Source: Maribacter caenipelagi (GTDB taxonomy: Bacteria > Bacteroidota > Bacteroidia > Flavobacteriales > Flavobacteriaceae). Taken from it: a stretch of 64,000 nt of DNA. Under the pieces are notes generated by a model, which saw nothing but the letters and a program-made list of their open reading frames with translations, was not told where the DNA came from and ran no database searches. A program made the position numbers and the translations under genes. Shown piece by piece: positions 26,449-34,167 of this stretch; the stretch's first letter is position 1; every line of letters starts with the position of its first letter. Location of the stretch: contig NZ_SNZW01000019.1 of assembly GCF_004364175.1 (NCBI RefSeq), positions 48,510-112,509 on the forward strand, written 5' to 3'.

Positions 26449-27324
26449 TTATAGAATATGCTTGTGTGCTTTGTAAGAAGATCTAACTAAAGCGCCACTT
26501 TCAACATGTCTAAACCCCATTTCAAGACCTATGTCTTCATATTTCTTAAACTGCTCTGGAGTAATAAATTCCTTAACAGGTAGATGTTTTTTAGATGGTT
26601 GTAAGTACTGACCAATAGTAACAACATCGACATCTGCATTTCGCAAATCTGCTAATGTGGTAATAACTTCATCTTCGTGTTCACCAAGACCTAGCATAAT
26701 ACCAGATTTAGTTCTATTGATACCTTGTTTTTTTAAGTAATTAAGCGCTTCAAGACTACGTTCATACTTTGCTTGTATACGTACCTCTCTAGTAAGTCTT
26801 TTAACGGTTTCCATGTTATGAGAAACCACTTCAGGAGAAACGGCTACAATTCTATCTAAATGCTTTTCTATACCTTGAAAATCAGGAATTAAAGTTTCTA
26901 AAGTTGTAGTAGGGTTCATTCTGCGTATCGCCTTTACCGTTTCTGCCCATATGATTGAACCCATGTCTTTAAGGTCATCTCTATCAACAGATGTAACAAC
27001 GGCGTGCTTAATACCCATAATTTTTATAGATCTCGCAACCTTCTCAGGTTCTGCCCAATCTACATTTTCAGGTCTACCGGTTTTAACACCACAGAATCCG
27101 CATGATCTGGTACAAACATTACCAAGTATCATAAAAGTTGCGGTGCCTTCTCCCCAGCATTCACCCATGTTAGGGCAGCTACCACTTGTGCAAATAGTAT
27201 GTAGGTCATACTTATCAACCAAACCTCTAAGCTGCGTATATTTCTTACCGGTAGGTAATTTTACTCTTAGCCATTTCGGTTTACCTTTTGGTGGGGCAAC
27301 ATTTTCTTTTAAAACTGTAGACAT
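26449..27324 (-). CDS. lipA: Lipoyl synthase
   Basis: 291 residues. Radical-SAM enzyme that inserts sulfur into octanoyl groups on lipoyl domains. Two iron-sulfur clusters are readable: CX4CX5C at Cys45, Cys50, Cys56 ([12 protein letters not shown]) and the radical-SAM CX3CX2C at Cys71, Cys75, Cys78 (CTRSCGFC). The conserved Ser near the end is in LVRSSYKA, as in known LipA. It follows its own -7 element; the next gene downstream is gap, with no terminator in the 107-base gap. Confidence 0.96.
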   Translation of the reverse strand: MSTVLKENVAPPKGKPKWLRVKLPTGKKYTQLRGLVDKYDLHTICTSGSCPNMGECWGEGTATFMILGNVCTRSCGFCGVKTGRPENVDWAEPEKVARSIKIMGIKHAVVTSVDRDDLKDMGSIIWAETVKAIRRMNPTTTLETLIPDFQGIEKHLDRIVAVSPEVVSHNMETVKRLTREVRIQAKYERSLEALNYLKKQGINRTKSGIMLGLGEHEDEVITTLADLRNADVDVVTIGQYLQPSKKHLPVKEFITPEQFKKYEDIGLEMGFRHVESGALVRSSYKAHKHIL

Positions 27325-27339
27325 GCTTTAAATTTTATA

Positions 27340-27347
27340 CAAATATA
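27340..27347 (-). promoter_or_regulatory. -7 promoter element (TATATTTG) for lipA
   Basis: Exact TAnnTTTG on the minus strand, 15 bases before the lipA ATG at 27324. Confidence 0.5.
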
Positions 27348-27432
27348 CGAACTAAAAAAGTGAGGATAAAGCAGAATTACGTGCTACACAAATGAGTTCT
27401 AAATTATGAGAAATTTCTTGTTGAATTGAAGT

Positions 27433-27990
27433 TTACTTTCTGTCTTTAATAATTTCTGAAAGTAATTTTTTAGCCCTTAGAAGTTTTACTTTGACACTAT
27501 TTATAGGTTCGTTCAAATGAGTGGCAATATCAGCATAACTTAACTCATTAAAATACCTAAGATTAATAACAGCTTGGTAATGAGGTTTCAGTTTTTTAAT
27601 ATCTCTAAGTAAATCGGCTAAGTTTTGTTCTTGAATTAATTGGTCTTCCATAGAAGGTGAGGCATCTAAGGCACTTGTTATTACTTCAGAATTACTTCTA
27701 GAATCTAATAAGCTCTTTTTTCGCTTTCTGACTAAATCGATATGAATGTTTTTAGAAATGGCAATTAACCAAGTTTTAAATACGTACGACTCGTTATAGG
27801 TCTTTATTTTATCGAAAGCTTTAGAAAAAGTCTGAATAGTAATGTCTTCAGAATCATTCTCATTTTCGGTTCGCTTTAGTTGAAAGCCGTAAACATCGTT
27901 CCAAAACATATCTAACAGGCGGCTAAAGGCAATTTGCTTGCCTTCTTTCGCTTTGCGTATTGTTTCTTCTAAAGTGTCTGTGTTATTCAA
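27433..27990 (-). CDS. ECF-type RNA polymerase sigma factor
   Basis: 185 residues with a TTG start at 27990, as no in-frame ATG lies near. Region 2 is FSRLLDMFWNDVYGF to SEDITIQTFSKAFDK and VFKTWLIAISKNIHID; region 4 is around LRYFNELSYADIATHLNEP and SVKVKLLRAKKLLSE. No anti-sigma gene flanks it. It lies 43 bases after the small Cys-rich membrane protein gene (28034-28237) in the same direction. Confidence 0.92.
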   Translation of the reverse strand: MNNTDTLEETIRKAKEGKQIAFSRLLDMFWNDVYGFQLKRTENENDSEDITIQTFSKAFDKIKTYNESYVFKTWLIAISKNIHIDLVRKRKKSLLDSRSNSEVITSALDASPSMEDQLIQEQNLADLLRDIKKLKPHYQAVINLRYFNELSYADIATHLNEPINSVKVKLLRAKKLLSEIIKDRK

Positions 27991-28033
27991 AAAATGATTT
28001 TGGTATGCGTAATGTTAAGATAAGGAATTTAGA

Positions 28034-28237
28034 TTATTCGGTAATCATGTCCTTTTTACAATCTTGTTCACTTGGCAATTTGCCACACATACCACAAGCT
28101 TGTCCTTCTTGATTCAAAAAAGGACTTTGACTCGCGCAAGTTCCTGCAAACTCTCCGTCTTTTTTAGACCATATTTTAATTGCAATACCTGCAAAAGCCA
28201 ATGCTAACAACCCAATGGTTAGTAATACTAGTTTCAT
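28034..28237 (-). CDS. Small membrane protein with Cys-rich tail
   Basis: 67 residues. An N-terminal helix (LVLLTIGLLALAFAGIAIKIW) is followed by KKDGEFAGTCASQSPFLNQ, then ACGMCGK and DCKK. The Cys arrangement (one Cys, then CX2C, then Cys) recalls NqrM, the Na+-NQR maturation factor, in layout only. It probably exposes the cysteines on one side of the inner membrane. The gene precedes an ECF sigma factor in the same direction. Function is unknown. Confidence 0.78.
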   Translation of the reverse strand: MKLVLLTIGLLALAFAGIAIKIWSKKDGEFAGTCASQSPFLNQEGQACGMCGKLPSEQDCKKDMITE

Positions 28238-28266
28238 GTGCTAAATTTTAAACAAAGATAAAAAAT

Positions 28267-28288
28267 AAAGCCCCAAAAATGGGGCTTT
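28267..28288 (-). terminator. Rho-independent terminator after the anti-sigma gene
   Basis: Stem AAAGCCCC / GGGGCTTT with a six-base loop, followed by T's on the minus strand. It separates the sigma/anti-sigma pair from the small membrane protein. Confidence 0.82.
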
Positions 28289-28312
28289 AAGAATACTTTA
28301 TGTGTGTAAGGT

Positions 28313-29071
28313 CTAGTAGGCTATATTCGCCACTATATTTTCTACACTAGGCGCATGATTACCACCTTTTTGCTCAATTGTAATATAACCAACTGCATTT
28401 TCTGCATATGGTAATGCCAATAACTTTTGTTTGTCACCAGCTTCTTCTATAATACCTAGATTAATCATTTTACCATTAACCTCTGCCCACATTTGAAAAC
28501 ACTGACTTTCTGGGATATGGGGTAATTTGCTAACGTTGATATAAGATAACTTCTTAACCGGGTTTATATAGGCAACAGCTTTTAAGTCTTTCGCTTTCTG
28601 ATTTCCCTTAACGTTATATTTTTTGGTTTGAGGATTGTTTAAAACGATAAACTGGTTACGTACATCTTCTAACTGCTCTTTCATGTTCTCTTCAAGCAAT
28701 TTTATCTTATTGCTAACAACACTGTTTTCTTCTTGCAGACTCTGGTTTTGATTCCAGAAAAAGGTAGAGATACCGATAAACATTATAGCTGTAATACTCG
28801 CGGCGATTGCGTAACTATAGAATCTTTTTCTACCCTTACGTTCTGCTTTTATTCTAGAGTTAATTTTATCCTTTAGACCTTGTGGAGCTTCAATAGCATG
28901 AAGCTTGGCAAAAATTTCAAGATTATTCTGTAATTCACTATATGTTTCTCTAACCTCTGGGTACATAGCAATATAGCGTTCTACCTGAAGACTTTCTAAC
29001 TCAGTAGTTGTTCCCAGTAGATACTTTTCTAATAAATCAGAATCAAGGAAAATTTTTATCTTGTCTTTCAT
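28313..29071 (-). CDS. Anti-sigma factor (RskA-like)
   Basis: 252 residues. N-terminal cytosolic helical sigma-binding part (EKYLLGTTTELESLQVERY), one membrane helix near residues 84-107 (YSYAIAASITAIMFIGISTFF), then an extracytoplasmic domain with FQMWAEVNGKMINLGII, the RskA C-terminal signature. Its ATG overlaps the sigma stop (ATGA), so it pairs with that sigma. It lacks the zinc-binding HX3CX2C motif of ZAS proteins. It holds the sigma factor at the membrane until a signal, by family knowledge. Confidence 0.9.
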   Translation of the reverse strand: MKDKIKIFLDSDLLEKYLLGTTTELESLQVERYIAMYPEVRETYSELQNNLEIFAKLHAIEAPQGLKDKINSRIKAERKGRKRFYSYAIAASITAIMFIGISTFFWNQNQSLQEENSVVSNKIKLLEENMKEQLEDVRNQFIVLNNPQTKKYNVKGNQKAKDLKAVAYINPVKKLSYINVSKLPHIPESQCFQMWAEVNGKMINLGIIEEAGDKQKLLALPYAENAVGYITIEQKGGNHAPSVENIVANIAY

Positions 29072-29631
29072 AATACGAAATTTAATAACATGGCAACTAC
29101 AGCTGGACCATAGATTTTGCCTAATTCGCGTAATCCAATTTTAAGTCTAGATTTAATAGTACCTAAAGGAATATCCAACTCGTCACTTGCTTCCTGTTGG
29201 GTCATACCTTGAAAGAATAGAGCCTCTAAAACAATTTGATATTTATCTTCAATTTTGTCTAGATGTTCTCTTACATCCATTAACTCAGGTCTTGTACTTT
29301 CTACGCCTAAAGTATATACGTCAGAAACGTCTATTTGGATTTCTTTATCAGATTTTGTGTTGACACTTCTTAATTTGTCAATAGCTGTATTTCGTGTAAT
29401 TCTAAAGAGCCAAGTAAAAAGTTTCGCTTTTTTAGGATCGTATGAATCTGCTTTTTTCCAAATCTTCACAAAAGATTCTTGAACAACATCTTGAGCCAAA
29501 TCGGGATCACGAACGACTTTGTTCGCCACACCTAATAAGGTGTCGGCATAATTATCGTACAAGAGAGAAATCGCTTTTTCGTTTCTTTCCTGTAATAATT
29601 CAACAATATGATTTTCTAATAAAGTGCTCAT
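29068..29631 (-). CDS. ECF-type RNA polymerase sigma factor (SigK-like group)
   Basis: 187 residues. Region 2 is around AISLLYDNYADTLLGVA and DLAQDVVQESFVKIWKK, then AKLFTWLFRITRNTAIDKL; region 4 is EALFFQGMTQQEASDELDI and GTIKSRLKIGLREL. The gene order, sigma then RskA-like anti-sigma with a 4-base overlap, marks it as a regulated pair. The targets are unknown. Confidence 0.94.
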   Translation of the reverse strand: MSTLLENHIVELLQERNEKAISLLYDNYADTLLGVANKVVRDPDLAQDVVQESFVKIWKKADSYDPKKAKLFTWLFRITRNTAIDKLRSVNTKSDKEIQIDVSDVYTLGVESTRPELMDVREHLDKIEDKYQIVLEALFFQGMTQQEASDELDIPLGTIKSRLKIGLRELGKIYGPAVVAMLLNFVL

Positions 29632-29807
29632 AATTTAAAAGATGTACATATTTTTTTATAATGGACATCCAAATACAAAGATTGAACCGTATATGATTAA
29701 ACGCTAAATTATAAAATTGATTGTTAAAGATGCGTTTTCTAAAAATATATATCGAATAAGTGGTCGGCTGGTAACTGCCCACTTTGTTTTGGTTGGTTTG
29801 GTTTGGT

Positions 29808-29837
29808 AATAACCCCTGTAATTTTACAGGGGTTATT
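29808..29837 (-). terminator. Terminator overlapping the murB stop codon
   Basis: Stem AATAACCCCTGTA / TACAGGGGTTATT with loop ATTT; the murB TAA (29833-29835) lies inside the stem. It ends the aminotransferase-murB operon. The gap up to 29632 also holds a short G/T-rich tract (about 29787-29808) of unknown meaning. Confidence 0.78.
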
Positions 29838-30849
29838 TTATTAAATTAACCTCGGGACTTATTTCAATATTGAATTTTAGTTTCACGGCATCAATAATTG
29901 TTGCCGCTAAATCTAGAATCTCTTTTCCGGTTGCTTTGTCATAGTTAACAAGAACTAAAGCTTGATTCTTATGAACACCGGCATCACCAAAGCGTTTTCC
30001 TTTAAAACCGCATTGCTCGATCAGCCAACCTGCAGGAATTTTATATAAATCTTCAGTTACCTTATAAAAAGGAGCATCAGGATTTTTTAAAGCAAAGTCT
30101 TCAAATATTTTTTTTTCGACTATTGGATTTTTAAAAAAGCTACCACTGTTACCTAATACTTTTGGGTCTGGCAATTTGCTTTGTCGTATAGCAATTACCG
30201 CATTGGAAATATCTTTAATTGTCGGGTTTACGATCGACTCTTTTTCTAATTGTTGCTCGATTGCACCATAACCAGAATTTATTTTGTGATCTTTTTTGGT
30301 AAATGAGAAAGTGACCGATGTTATAACGAATTGATCTTTTCCTTCATTTTTAAAAAACGAATCTCTGTAACCGAATTTACATTCTTCTTTAGTTAACGAG
30401 ACCAATTGCTGGTCTTCAATTCTTATGGCTTCACAACTAACGAAGCAATCTTTCAATTCGGCACCATATGCGCCAATATTTTGTATGGGTGCAGTACCGG
30501 TGTTACCAGGTATTAAAGACATATTCTCTAATCCGCCAAAATTATTATCAAGAGTCCACATTACTATTTCATGCCAATTCTCACCTGCCATTACCTTTAC
30601 TTGGACAGTATCTACAGATTCTGATATAATTTTCTTTCCCTTTAAATTTACATGAATGAACAATGCCTCAATACGATCTGAAAGCAACATATTACTACCG
30701 CCTCCAATAATAATTTTTCTATCATAATCTTGGTTGCCTAATACATCTTGTAATTCTTCAACAGAGCTCACTTCAACAAAGAATCTTGCAGAAGCATCAA
30801 TACCGAAAGTATTGTAGTTTTTTAGAGAAAAGTGTTCGTGTACAATCAT
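29833..30849 (-). CDS. murB: UDP-N-acetylenolpyruvoylglucosamine reductase
   Basis: 338 residues, type I MurB length. FAD domain GGGSNMLLSDR (about 49-59), SLIPGNTGTAPIQNIGAYG in the centre, and catalytic Ser in LGNSGSFFKNP. It reduces the enolpyruvyl group to make UDP-N-acetylmuramate for peptidoglycan. Its ATG overlaps the aminotransferase stop by one base (TAATG). Its own stop sits in the terminator stem. Confidence 0.95.
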   Translation of the reverse strand: MIVHEHFSLKNYNTFGIDASARFFVEVSSVEELQDVLGNQDYDRKIIIGGGSNMLLSDRIEALFIHVNLKGKKIISESVDTVQVKVMAGENWHEIVMWTLDNNFGGLENMSLIPGNTGTAPIQNIGAYGAELKDCFVSCEAIRIEDQQLVSLTKEECKFGYRDSFFKNEGKDQFVITSVTFSFTKKDHKINSGYGAIEQQLEKESIVNPTIKDISNAVIAIRQSKLPDPKVLGNSGSFFKNPIVEKKIFEDFALKNPDAPFYKVTEDLYKIPAGWLIEQCGFKGKRFGDAGVHKNQALVLVNYDKATGKEILDLAATIIDAVKLKFNIEISPEVNLIK

Positions 30850-32039
30850 TAGCCCTTGTAACTTTTAAGCGCTTCTTTTAATATTTGTACAGCTTTTTTT
30901 AAACTATTCTTATCAAGAACATAGGCAATTCTAATCTGATTTTTACCTAAGCCTTCAGTGGCATAAAATCCTGCTGCAGGTGCTACCATAACAGTTTCAT
31001 TATCTATATTAAAATCTTCTAATAACCATTGCGCAAAATGATCTGCATCTTCAATAGGTAATTCGGCTATACAATAGAAAGCACCTTGGGGTCTTGCTAT
31101 TTTAATACCTTCAATTTTCTCTAACTCAGCGATAAGAATATTTCTTCTGGCAACATATTCTGTTTTTACCTCGGCAAAATAACTATCAGGAGTATCTAAA
31201 GCTGCCTCACTTGCTATTTGGGCATATGTAGGTGGCGATAGTCTGGCTTGTGCAAATTTCATTGCTGTTGCAATAAATTCTTTATTCTTAGATACCAAGT
31301 AGCCAATTCGTGCGCCGCACATGCTATATCGTTTAGAAACCGAATCGATAACTATGGCATGATCTTCTAGTCCCGCTTCCTTTAATATTGAAGTATGCGA
31401 CTTATCGTCATATGTGAATTCTCTATATACTTCGTCGGCAACAAGAAAAATATTGTGCTTTTTAACTAATGCCGCTAATTTTTGAATTTCTTCCTTACTA
31501 TATAAATATCCTGTTGGGTTACCAGGGTTACATATTAATATAGCTTTTGTTCTAGGCGTAATTAATTTTTCAAAATCTTCTATTGGAGGAAGAGCAAAAT
31601 TATCTTCGATCTTTGAAACTACAGGAACAACCGTTACACCACAGGCAGTGGCAAACCCATTATAGTTCGCGTAAAAAGGTTCAGGTATTATAATTTCATC
31701 ATCTGTATCTGCAATAGTGTTCATCGCAAAAGACAAAGCTTCAGATCCACCGGTAGTAACAATAATATCGGTAGCACTTACGGGTATATCATTTTTAAGA
31801 TAATATTTCGCAATTTTTGTTCTAAACTCCTCTGAGCCTTCGGTACGGCTGTATTCCAATACATTAATGTTATTGTTCTTTACAGCATCTAAAGCTTGTT
31901 GTGGTGTCTTTATATCTGGTTGCCCAATGTTCAAATGAATTACATTAACTCCTCTCTTTTTTGCGCTTTCAGCAAACGGAACTAACTTTCTTATGGGTGA
32001 TTGAGGCATGGTAAGCCCCTTGTTTGAAACAGATGGCAT
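30849..32039 (-). CDS. PLP-dependent aminotransferase, class I/II
   Basis: 396 residues. AspC/AlaT-like subgroup: ICNPGNPTGYLYS, VADEVYREF, and the Schiff-base Lys in SVSKRYSMCGARIG. The C-terminal IRIAYVLD has the Arg that binds the substrate carboxylate. Likely an aspartate- or alanine-type aminotransferase; the exact substrate is not readable. It is co-transcribed and translationally coupled with murB. Confidence 0.92.
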   Translation of the reverse strand: MPSVSNKGLTMPQSPIRKLVPFAESAKKRGVNVIHLNIGQPDIKTPQQALDAVKNNNINVLEYSRTEGSEEFRTKIAKYYLKNDIPVSATDIIVTTGGSEALSFAMNTIADTDDEIIIPEPFYANYNGFATACGVTVVPVVSKIEDNFALPPIEDFEKLITPRTKAILICNPGNPTGYLYSKEEIQKLAALVKKHNIFLVADEVYREFTYDDKSHTSILKEAGLEDHAIVIDSVSKRYSMCGARIGYLVSKNKEFIATAMKFAQARLSPPTYAQIASEAALDTPDSYFAEVKTEYVARRNILIAELEKIEGIKIARPQGAFYCIAELPIEDADHFAQWLLEDFNIDNETVMVAPAAGFYATEGLGKNQIRIAYVLDKNSLKKAVQILKEALKSYKG

Positions 32040-32187
32040 ATAAATTGAATTTTACACAAAAGTGGTAAATGATTATGGTTCTTACAAAGTAATTAGGCTT
32101 TAATTTGGTTTTGCATATAATGTTAAAATTGAAGGTGATAACAAATTATTATGTATCTTAAAAAGAGTTAACTAATTCATACAGATT

Positions 32188-33525
32188 ATGTTACGAAAAT
32201 ACATCGTTATCTTAATTCTTCTATTCTGTTGTTTTTCATTTTCAGGAATAGCGCAGACATATCAATTACCTGCCGGAAAGAAATATCACAAAGTCAAGTT
32301 TGAGTTGATTAATAATCTCATGGTAATACCTATTGATGTTAATGGAACGGAGTTGTCTTTTGTATTAGATTCTGGCGTTGGTACGCCAATATTATTCAAT
32401 TTGGCTGATCAAGATTCTATTCAGTTAAATAATGTTACTGAAATTACAATTAATGGGTTAGGGGATGGCGACCCAATCAACGCATTAAAATCAACCGGAA
32501 ATTTTGTTCAATTAGGTAATGTTAAGAATATTTCTCAAAACATTTATGTTGTAATGGATGCCGGTATCAATTTCTCGCCTAGTTTGGGTATACCTGTGCA
32601 TGGTATTATAGGTTATGATTTATTTCGAGATTTTGTTGTCGATATAAATTACATAAAACAAACCATTAAATTTCATGACCCAGAGCTGTATAAATATAAA
32701 AAGTCTAAGAATAATAGGGTTGTAGATTTGTCGGTCATCAGAAAGAAGGCATATTTAGATGCTTTTGTGATGATTAATAAAACAGAAGAAGTACCTGTAA
32801 AATTATTGTTGGACACAGGTAGTAGCGATGCCGTTTGGCTTTTTGAAGATGAAAGAATTCAATTGCCCGAAAAGCATTATCAAGATTTTTTAGGCAAAGG
32901 TCTTGCTGGTGATATTTTTGGGAAGCGAACAAAAATTAGTCATTTAAAAATTTCAGATTTTGTATTGAGTGATGCAAAAGCGGCTTTTCCAGATATGGAG
33001 ACTTTTACAACTATTTCAGATTTTGGTGGAAGAAATGGAAGCTTAGGTGGCGAGGTGATAAGGCGTTTTAATGTTGTGTTCGATTATAAGAATGAAAAAT
33101 TAATAATGGCCAAGAATGCCAATTTCAGCAAAATGTTTCAATATAATATTAGCGGAATTGATTTACAACATGCAGGTATGCGTTATGTTTCAGAACGAAT
33201 TACCGATTCGAATGGTGTCGTAAATAATGATGCTAAGACCTATGGTGATGTTCAGATTATACTTCAAGGTGCTACAAGGTTGAGTTTGGTACCAGAGATT
33301 GTTGTATCGGGAATACGACAAGGTAGTCCAGCACATTCGGCAGGATTACGAGAGGGGGATGTTATTCTGGCAGTAAATGGAAAGCGAATACATCGATATA
33401 AATTACAGGAGATTATGCATATGCTCAACGTAAAGAAAGATAAAAGGATAAAGGTTTTAGTGGAACGCTATGACAATGACCTACTTTTCAGTTTTGAGTT
33501 GAAACCCTTGTTTGACGAACAATAA
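32188..33525 (+). CDS. Secreted aspartyl protease with PDZ domain
   Basis: 445 residues, signal peptide about 1-23 (GIAQ). Two retropepsin-like lobes, each with the catalytic motif: FVLDSGVGTP and LLLDTGSSDAV. A C-terminal PDZ domain has RQGSPAHSAGLREGDVILAVNG. This is the flavobacterial 'aspartyl protease family' type. Probably periplasmic; the substrates are unknown. It is convergent with DUF1573 across a shared terminator. Confidence 0.92.
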   Translation: MLRKYIVILILLFCCFSFSGIAQTYQLPAGKKYHKVKFELINNLMVIPIDVNGTELSFVLDSGVGTPILFNLADQDSIQLNNVTEITINGLGDGDPINALKSTGNFVQLGNVKNISQNIYVVMDAGINFSPSLGIPVHGIIGYDLFRDFVVDINYIKQTIKFHDPELYKYKKSKNNRVVDLSVIRKKAYLDAFVMINKTEEVPVKLLLDTGSSDAVWLFEDERIQLPEKHYQDFLGKGLAGDIFGKRTKISHLKISDFVLSDAKAAFPDMETFTTISDFGGRNGSLGGEVIRRFNVVFDYKNEKLIMAKNANFSKMFQYNISGIDLQHAGMRYVSERITDSNGVVNNDAKTYGDVQIILQGATRLSLVPEIVVSGIRQGSPAHSAGLREGDVILAVNGKRIHRYKLQEIMHMLNVKKDKRIKVLVERYDNDLLFSFELKPLFDEQ

Positions 33526-33533
33526 AGCATAAA

Positions 33534-33561
33534 AAAAGCCCAACTGAGAAGTTGGGCTTTT
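33534..33561. terminator. Bidirectional terminator between protease and DUF1573 genes
   Basis: Stem AAAAGCCCAACT / AGTTGGGCTTTT with loop GAGA; A's and T's on both sides let it work for both convergent genes. Confidence 0.88.
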
Positions 33562-33580
33562 AGTTTTCTAAAAAATTCTT

Positions 33581-33973
33581 TTATTTGGTACCGGTAGTAG
33601 CTTTTACTTCTCCTTTGATTTTTAAAACTTTTGTAGGAGTGTCAGCGTTAGAAATAACCGTAATTGCTTTACGGATCGGACCAACTCTATTGGTATCATA
33701 TTTCACTTGAATCTCACCTGTTTTACCTGGTAAAATTGGGTCTTCTGGTTTTTTAGGGATTGTACAACCACAGCTAGAACTAACTTTACTAACTATAAGT
33801 GGTGCGGTTCCTGTGTTTGTAAATTCAAAAACTCTTACTCCGTCTGACCCTTTAGCGATTTCGCCGTAATCCACGGTTTCAGATTTAAACTCTATTTTGG
33901 CAGCAGCATCTTGTGCGGTTAAACTAAATCCTAGTAAGCCTACAAATAATACAAGTACTATTTTTTTCATCAT
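33581..33973 (-). CDS. DUF1573 secreted protein
   Basis: 130 residues, signal peptide about 1-20 (LTAQ). One immunoglobulin-like DUF1573 domain: FKSETVDYGEIAKGSDGVRVF, FTNTGTAPLIVSKVSSSCGCT, and IKGEV. The Cys pair in SSCGCT is family-typical. Likely periplasmic or outer-membrane-associated; the function is not known. It has a well-placed promoter (33994-34023). Confidence 0.9.
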   Translation of the reverse strand: MMKKIVLVLFVGLLGFSLTAQDAAAKIEFKSETVDYGEIAKGSDGVRVFEFTNTGTAPLIVSKVSSSCGCTIPKKPEDPILPGKTGEIQVKYDTNRVGPIRKAITVISNADTPTKVLKIKGEVKATTGTK

Positions 33974-33993
33974 TTCTAATTTTGGGTGGATGT

Positions 33994-34023
33994 CAAAATT
34001 AAATCTTTTCAGATCAACCTCAA
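33994..34023 (-). promoter_or_regulatory. Promoter (-33 TTG, -7 TAATTTTG) for DUF1573
   Basis: On the minus strand a -33 TTG (34021-34023) and -7 TAATTTTG (33994-34001) are 19 bases apart, within the 17-23 expected for Bacteroidota. The box ends 20 bases before the ATG at 33973. Confidence 0.6.
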
Positions 34024-34030
34024 AATCCTT

Positions 34031-34059
34031 TTGTTATACTCTAACGTTACTTATTTTTG
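34031..34059 (+). promoter_or_regulatory. Promoter (-33 TTG, -7 TATTTTTG) for valS
   Basis: TTG at 34031-34033 and TATTTTTG at 34052-34059 with an 18-base spacer. A second -7 match (TATCTTTG) lies at 34069-34076. The valS ATG is at 34168, so the leader is about 90-105 bases, long for this window. Confidence 0.5.
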
Positions 34060-34167
34060 TTTCGTATTTATCTTTGGGTAAAATTCAGCTGAAATGACCG
34101 TTAGAATGTCAATTCGGCTTTATTTTTAATAACCCATTTTATTATTATTCAAAAACTGTTCCAAAAA

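Noticed and set aside
29787-29808. G/T-rich TTGG/TTTGG tract as a regulatory site
   Set aside because: Low complexity, no symmetric half-sites; it lies between an operon end and a sigma-factor start.
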